Shown here one piece after another: positions 61,165 to 64,000 of a stretch of 64,000 nucleotides of DNA; within the stretch, counting starts at the first letter, position 1, and each line of letters starts with the position of its first letter. A program made the translations under genes and the position numbers. The notes below the pieces were generated by a model. The model ran no database searches. It was not told where the DNA came from and was given only the letters and a program-made list of their open reading frames with translations. Source of the DNA: Saliphagus infecundisoli (GTDB lineage: Archaea; Halobacteriota; Halobacteria; Halobacteriales; Natrialbaceae); the NCBI RefSeq assembly GCF_020177375.1, contig NZ_JAIWHV010000001.1, positions 186,001-250,000 on the forward strand. Reading direction: 5' to 3'.

Positions 61165-61443
61165 ATGGACGTCGATCCGACCCGCCTCCGACGGGAGTTC
61201 GGCGGGACCGACGGCGAGGTTCGCGTCGTCGCCAGGCAGGCCGGCGACCTCCTCGATTCGGGCCGGCTCGGGGCCGACCGCGGCCACGAACTGACCGCCG
61301 AGGAGATCCTCTCTCACCTGCGGGACGCGCCCGCCGGCTCGAGCCCGGTCGAGCGATGGAACTGGTGGATGGGCGCACTCGAGATCGCTTACGGCGGCTA
61401 CGAGCAGTTCACGATCCGCGCCGACGGCTCGGTGGACGGGTAG
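61165..61443 (+). CDS. Conserved small protein, unknown function
   Basis: 92 residues. Helical N-terminus with MDVDPTRLRREFGG, a conserved-looking WNWWMGALEIAYGGYEQF near residues 65-82, and an acidic end. No cysteine. It begins 83 bases after glnA in the same direction and may be co-transcribed with it. I do not recognise a function. Confidence 0.65.
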   Translation: MDVDPTRLRREFGGTDGEVRVVARQAGDLLDSGRLGADRGHELTAEEILSHLRDAPAGSSPVERWNWWMGALEIAYGGYEQFTIRADGSVDG

Positions 61444-61446
61444 TCG

Positions 61447-62766
61447 CTACGAGCGCCACTCACCGATCCGGTCGCGGAGACGGCCGGGGACGCCGAGCGC
61501 GGAGATCCCGCCGCCGATCAACACCATGAGCCCGTAGACGCCCAGCGTCGAGGTCCAGACGACGAACATCGCCAGAACGGCCCACCCTCCCGAGAGGAAG
61601 TAGAAGGCGGCGATCGACATCGCGGTACCATAGAGGAGCACGAGATAGGGGCCCCAGCCGCGGGCGTGGCTCCGGCGGACCCGGCTCCGGACGTAGCGTT
61701 CGAGCTCCGCCTCGAGGGACTCCTTTCGAACCGTACGGGACTCGACGCGCTCCTCGACGTCCTCGAGTTCGTCGCGCAGCCGTTCGATCTCCTCGCGAAG
61801 CGCCGCGGGGTCGCCCGAGCGGTCCCGGGTGCGGGCGCTCTCGGCGGGCGGGTCGACCGGCTCCTCCTCGACTCCCGTGGCGTCGTCGGTCATCGCTTCC
61901 GTCCGAGACTCTCTCGGGCGGGGACTTTGTAGCTGCCGGTCTCCCGACGGACCGTCGTCGTCGGGGCCGTCGATCCGGTCGATCTCCCGATCGTGTCCGG
62001 CGAGGACGGCGTTCAGGACGGCTCCGAGGACGACGAGGACGGAGCCGGCGTAGAGCCAGGTGAGCACGAGGAAGACCGCGCCCAGCGCGCCGTAGATGGC
62101 GTAGGTGGACGCGAGGCCGGCGTAGATCCCGAACGCGCGCCCGAGGACGGTCCAGCCGGCGGCGGCGAAGGCGGCTCCCGGGAGGGCCTCCCGGAGGGTG
62201 ACGTCGGCGTTGGGAAAGACGAGGTACACCGGGACGAACGCCATGAGGACGGTGAGGAAGACGAAGACGGGGGCGATGATCCGGAGGAGCCCGCTGGCGG
62301 CGGCGGCGAGGAGGCCCTCGGCGACCGCGACGGTGGTGATCCCCAGGAGGATCGCGACCGCGACGATCCCCGCGTTCCGGAAGCTTCGGAGGACCGTGGT
62401 CGCGGCGACGGTGCCGTAGACCTCCGAGAAGGTCCGGTCCAGGCCACGGAGGACCCGCGAGCCGGTCCAGAGGAGCCCGACCGTGCCGACGACAGTCGCG
62501 CCGCCCCGGCCCGACTCCTCGGTGATCGCCTCGGCGAGCAGCGACTGGGCGCTGGGCGTCAGGACGTCGCTCACCGACTCGGTGACCCGTGCCGCGAGCC
62601 CCTCGCCACCGGCGACCGTCGCCACGACGATCCCCAGGAGCGCCAGCGGGACCAGCGAGAAGAAGGCGTAGAAGGCGACGCCGGCCGCCAGAAGCGTTAG
62701 CTGTCGGTGCTTTGCGACCCGGCGCATGCGGGTCAGGAGGGCCACGGCCTCCCGGAAGGAGTACAT
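61447..62766 (-). CDS. YihY/BrkB-family membrane protein with coiled coil
   Basis: 439 residues. Six helices with the BrkB pattern (ARRKHRQLTLLAAGVAFYAFFSLVPL-like start, FVPVYLVFPN, and YAGLASTYAIYGALGAVFLVLTWLYAGSVL) cover 1-265. A disordered, acidic segment follows (270-325), then a coiled coil (about 330-375) and two more helices (about 382-425). The extra C-terminal part is not in bacterial YihY. Function unknown; sometimes annotated as a possible ribonuclease-like protein in error. The ATG at 62766 is favoured over an upstream start. Confidence 0.82.
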   Translation of the reverse strand: MYSFREAVALLTRMRRVAKHRQLTLLAAGVAFYAFFSLVPLALLGIVVATVAGGEGLAARVTESVSDVLTPSAQSLLAEAITEESGRGGATVVGTVGLLWTGSRVLRGLDRTFSEVYGTVAATTVLRSFRNAGIVAVAILLGITTVAVAEGLLAAAASGLLRIIAPVFVFLTVLMAFVPVYLVFPNADVTLREALPGAAFAAAGWTVLGRAFGIYAGLASTYAIYGALGAVFLVLTWLYAGSVLVVLGAVLNAVLAGHDREIDRIDGPDDDGPSGDRQLQSPRPRESRTEAMTDDATGVEEEPVDPPAESARTRDRSGDPAALREEIERLRDELEDVEERVESRTVRKESLEAELERYVRSRVRRSHARGWGPYLVLLYGTAMSIAAFYFLSGGWAVLAMFVVWTSTLGVYGLMVLIGGGISALGVPGRLRDRIGEWRS

Positions 62767-62861
62767 GCCCCCGGGTTCGGCCCGGACGCGCAAATACCGA
62801 CCGCCGGCACTGTCGTCGTCGCGGCGGTGGACTTTTCTCGCGTCCGGGGAGTGAGAGGGGT

Positions 62862-63062
62862 ATGGACGAGCGGCGCTGTCCCGACTGTGGCGTGGGGATG
62901 GAGGAGACGTCCGTCAGGACCGGTGACGGAATGAAGCTCTCGATTTCAACGGGGAAACGCGAGGGACTGCTCGGGAAACTCGGCGTCGGATCGACGACGA
63001 GCCTCGATGCCGTCCGCTGTCCGGAGTGTAGGCTGGTACGACTGTACGCCGCGGGCGATTAG
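62862..63062 (+). CDS. Small zinc-ribbon protein
   Basis: 66 residues. Two CxxC pairs (RRCPDCGVGM at the N-terminus and VRCPECRLVRLY near the end) flank a short polar region (ISTGKREGLLGKLGVG). It starts at an ATG in a clean gap and its stop overlaps the end of the convergent Trm1 gene by four bases. Function unknown; similar to other tiny haloarchaeal zinc-finger proteins. Confidence 0.75.
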   Translation: MDERRCPDCGVGMEETSVRTGDGMKLSISTGKREGLLGKLGVGSTTSLDAVRCPECRLVRLYAAGD

Positions 63063-64000
63063 CCGAGGTTCGGCGCGGTCGCGGCCCGGATCTCGGCGAC
63101 GTCGGCGTCGGTCTTGAACGCCGTTCCGCCGTAGTGAGCCGGCGAGGCCGAAAAGCCCGCGGCCCGGAGATCCCCCAGAAAGTCGTCCATCGCGTTCGCG
63201 GGCAGTCCCCACGACTTACAGAGCTTGTGCTGGTCGTAGTGGGTCGGCTCGTCGAGCTCGCCCGCGAGCTCGGAGAGCAGCTCGTCGAGCTTCGAGGCGG
63301 TTCCGAACGAATCGGGGACCTCGCCGCGGACCGCCTCGAGGAACCCCCGGTCACGGGTCGGACCGAGCCAGACCGGCCCGGCGACCAGCAGCCGCTGGCC
63401 CCCGCAGTTCGGGCACGTGTCGGGGGCGTCGGCGATCAACCCCTCGCTCGTCTCCCGGTAGAGGCAGTCCTCGCAGTGGACGATGTGACCGAGTTCCTCG
63501 AGAGCGGCGTCGGCGGCGGTCGGCTTGTGGGTGAGCTCCAGCAGCGTTCGGACGTAGTGGCTCCGGGCGTAGGTGACGATCGGGGCGACGCCGACGTCGA
63601 AGCGGGCGGCAGATCGGGCGAGCGCCGAGAGGAGTATCCGGACGCCCATCTCGGCGTGGTACTCCGTGTTCCGTGGCACCGCCGAGTACGACCGGATCCC
63701 GCTTTGCAGGTGGGCGCCACACAGCGGCGCGGTGTCGGTCGCGGTGACACAGACCAGATCGCGCGCGCTCGCGAACGCGGCGTCGGCGAACGGCATCGGC
63801 GTCCCGTAGGGATCGAGGTCGATGACGTCGACGGGAGCCTCGGCGTGCATCACCGCGTTCGCGTCGCCCTCGATCACGCGCGTCCCGTCGTCCTCTGCGA
63901 GGTTCTCGCGGGCGAGCGCCACCGCCTCGCCGTCGGTATCACAGCAGGTCACGCGCCAGCCGTCGGCGGCGGCCCGGAGCCCGCGGATACCGCTTGCAGT
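63059..64000 (-). CDS. trm1: tRNA (guanine26-N2)-dimethyltransferase Trm1 (5' end outside window)
   Basis: 314 codons visible; the N-terminus lies beyond the right edge. It dimethylates G26 in tRNA using SAM. The frame continues upstream of 63952 as SGIRGLRAAADGWRV, the usual Trm1 segment before the SAM site. DLDPYGTPMPF is motif IV. Zinc cysteine pairs appear in HCEDCLYRE and CPNCGGQRL. The late YDQHKLCKSWG segment is also typical. Only the start is missing. Confidence 0.93.
   Translation of the reverse strand, partial: TASGIRGLRAAADGWRVTCCDTDGEAVALARENLAEDDGTRVIEGDANAVMHAEAPVDVIDLDPYGTPMPFADAAFASARDLVCVTATDTAPLCGAHLQSGIRSYSAVPRNTEYHAEMGVRILLSALARSAARFDVGVAPIVTYARSHYVRTLLELTHKPTAADAALEELGHIVHCEDCLYRETSEGLIADAPDTCPNCGGQRLLVAGPVWLGPTRDRGFLEAVRGEVPDSFGTASKLDELLSELAGELDEPTHYDQHKLCKSWGLPANAMDDFLGDLRAAGFSASPAHYGGTAFKTDADVAEIRAATAPNLG

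Noticed and set aside
1-64000. CRISPR array, integrase or intact insertion sequence
   Set aside because: No regularly spaced repeats, transposase or integrase motif was seen on either strand; the only repeats are the two small families reported.

Overview
This 64 kb window is chromosomal DNA from a haloarchaeon (class Halobacteria). Evidence is the high GC content, the strongly acidic predicted proteins, the typical haloarchaeal A-box promoters followed by very short or absent leaders, and marker genes: a phosphomevalonate-decarboxylase-type mvaD, a membrane halocyanin with a split cytochrome b complex, UbaA, ABCE1/RLI, PINA ATPase, diphthine synthase, Trm1/Trm5, and an Lrp-glnA pair. The genus cannot be fixed from sequence alone; an alkaliphile-type haloarchaeon such as Halalkalicoccus is only a guess. 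No rRNA operon, CRISPR array, intact insertion sequence or integrase is seen. Almost the whole window is dense core genome.

Layout. 0-5 kb: end of a methyltransferase, a type II NADH-dehydrogenase-like flavoprotein, mvaD, nth and a PAS histidine kinase. 4.7-11.2 kb: a respiratory cluster with halocyanin, Rieske protein, cytochrome b split in two, and several small membrane proteins likely to be accessory subunits. 11.3-21.2 kb: NAD-kinase-like protein, prenyl diphosphate synthase, amphi-Trp protein, exported sugar dehydrogenase, acetyl-CoA synthetase, a histidine kinase, an asparagine-synthase-like protein and an exported deacylase-like protein. 21.4-28.7 kb: tRNA-Thr(CGU), trm5, VOC protein, dphB, leuB, a GH4 glycosidase, ABCE1 and an EMC6-like protein.

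28.8-34.5 kb is the accessory-looking highlight: two exported proteins with a shared SGAFSQ-type (SipW/TasA-like) signal region, a membrane-anchored HTH regulator, a small exported anchored protein, a SipW/Sec11-type signal peptidase with an extra extracellular domain, and a DUF5305-type protein. Together they look like a dedicated export and assembly locus for a TasA/AbpA-like surface filament. 34.5-40.3 kb: small HTH protein, PINA, a multidomain histidine kinase with an unusual C-terminal beta-sandwich, and a FilR1-like regulator. 40.6-64 kb: M20 and M32 peptidases, membrane metallophosphoesterase, short-chain dehydrogenases, cobalamin-binding protein, UbaA, UvrD-type helicase, riboflavin synthase, PrsW-like protease, FAU-1, aldo/keto reductase, acyltransferase, Lrp/GlnA, YihY/BrkB protein and the C-terminal part of Trm1, which runs off the right end.

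Two repeat families stand out. One is a ~80 bp element with inverted-repeat ends, present at 1427-1508 and, inverted, at 10497-10575. The other is a 48 bp in-frame unit inserted in the ATP-binding N-box of two separate histidine kinases, once at 17246-17293 and twice in tandem at 38176-38271.
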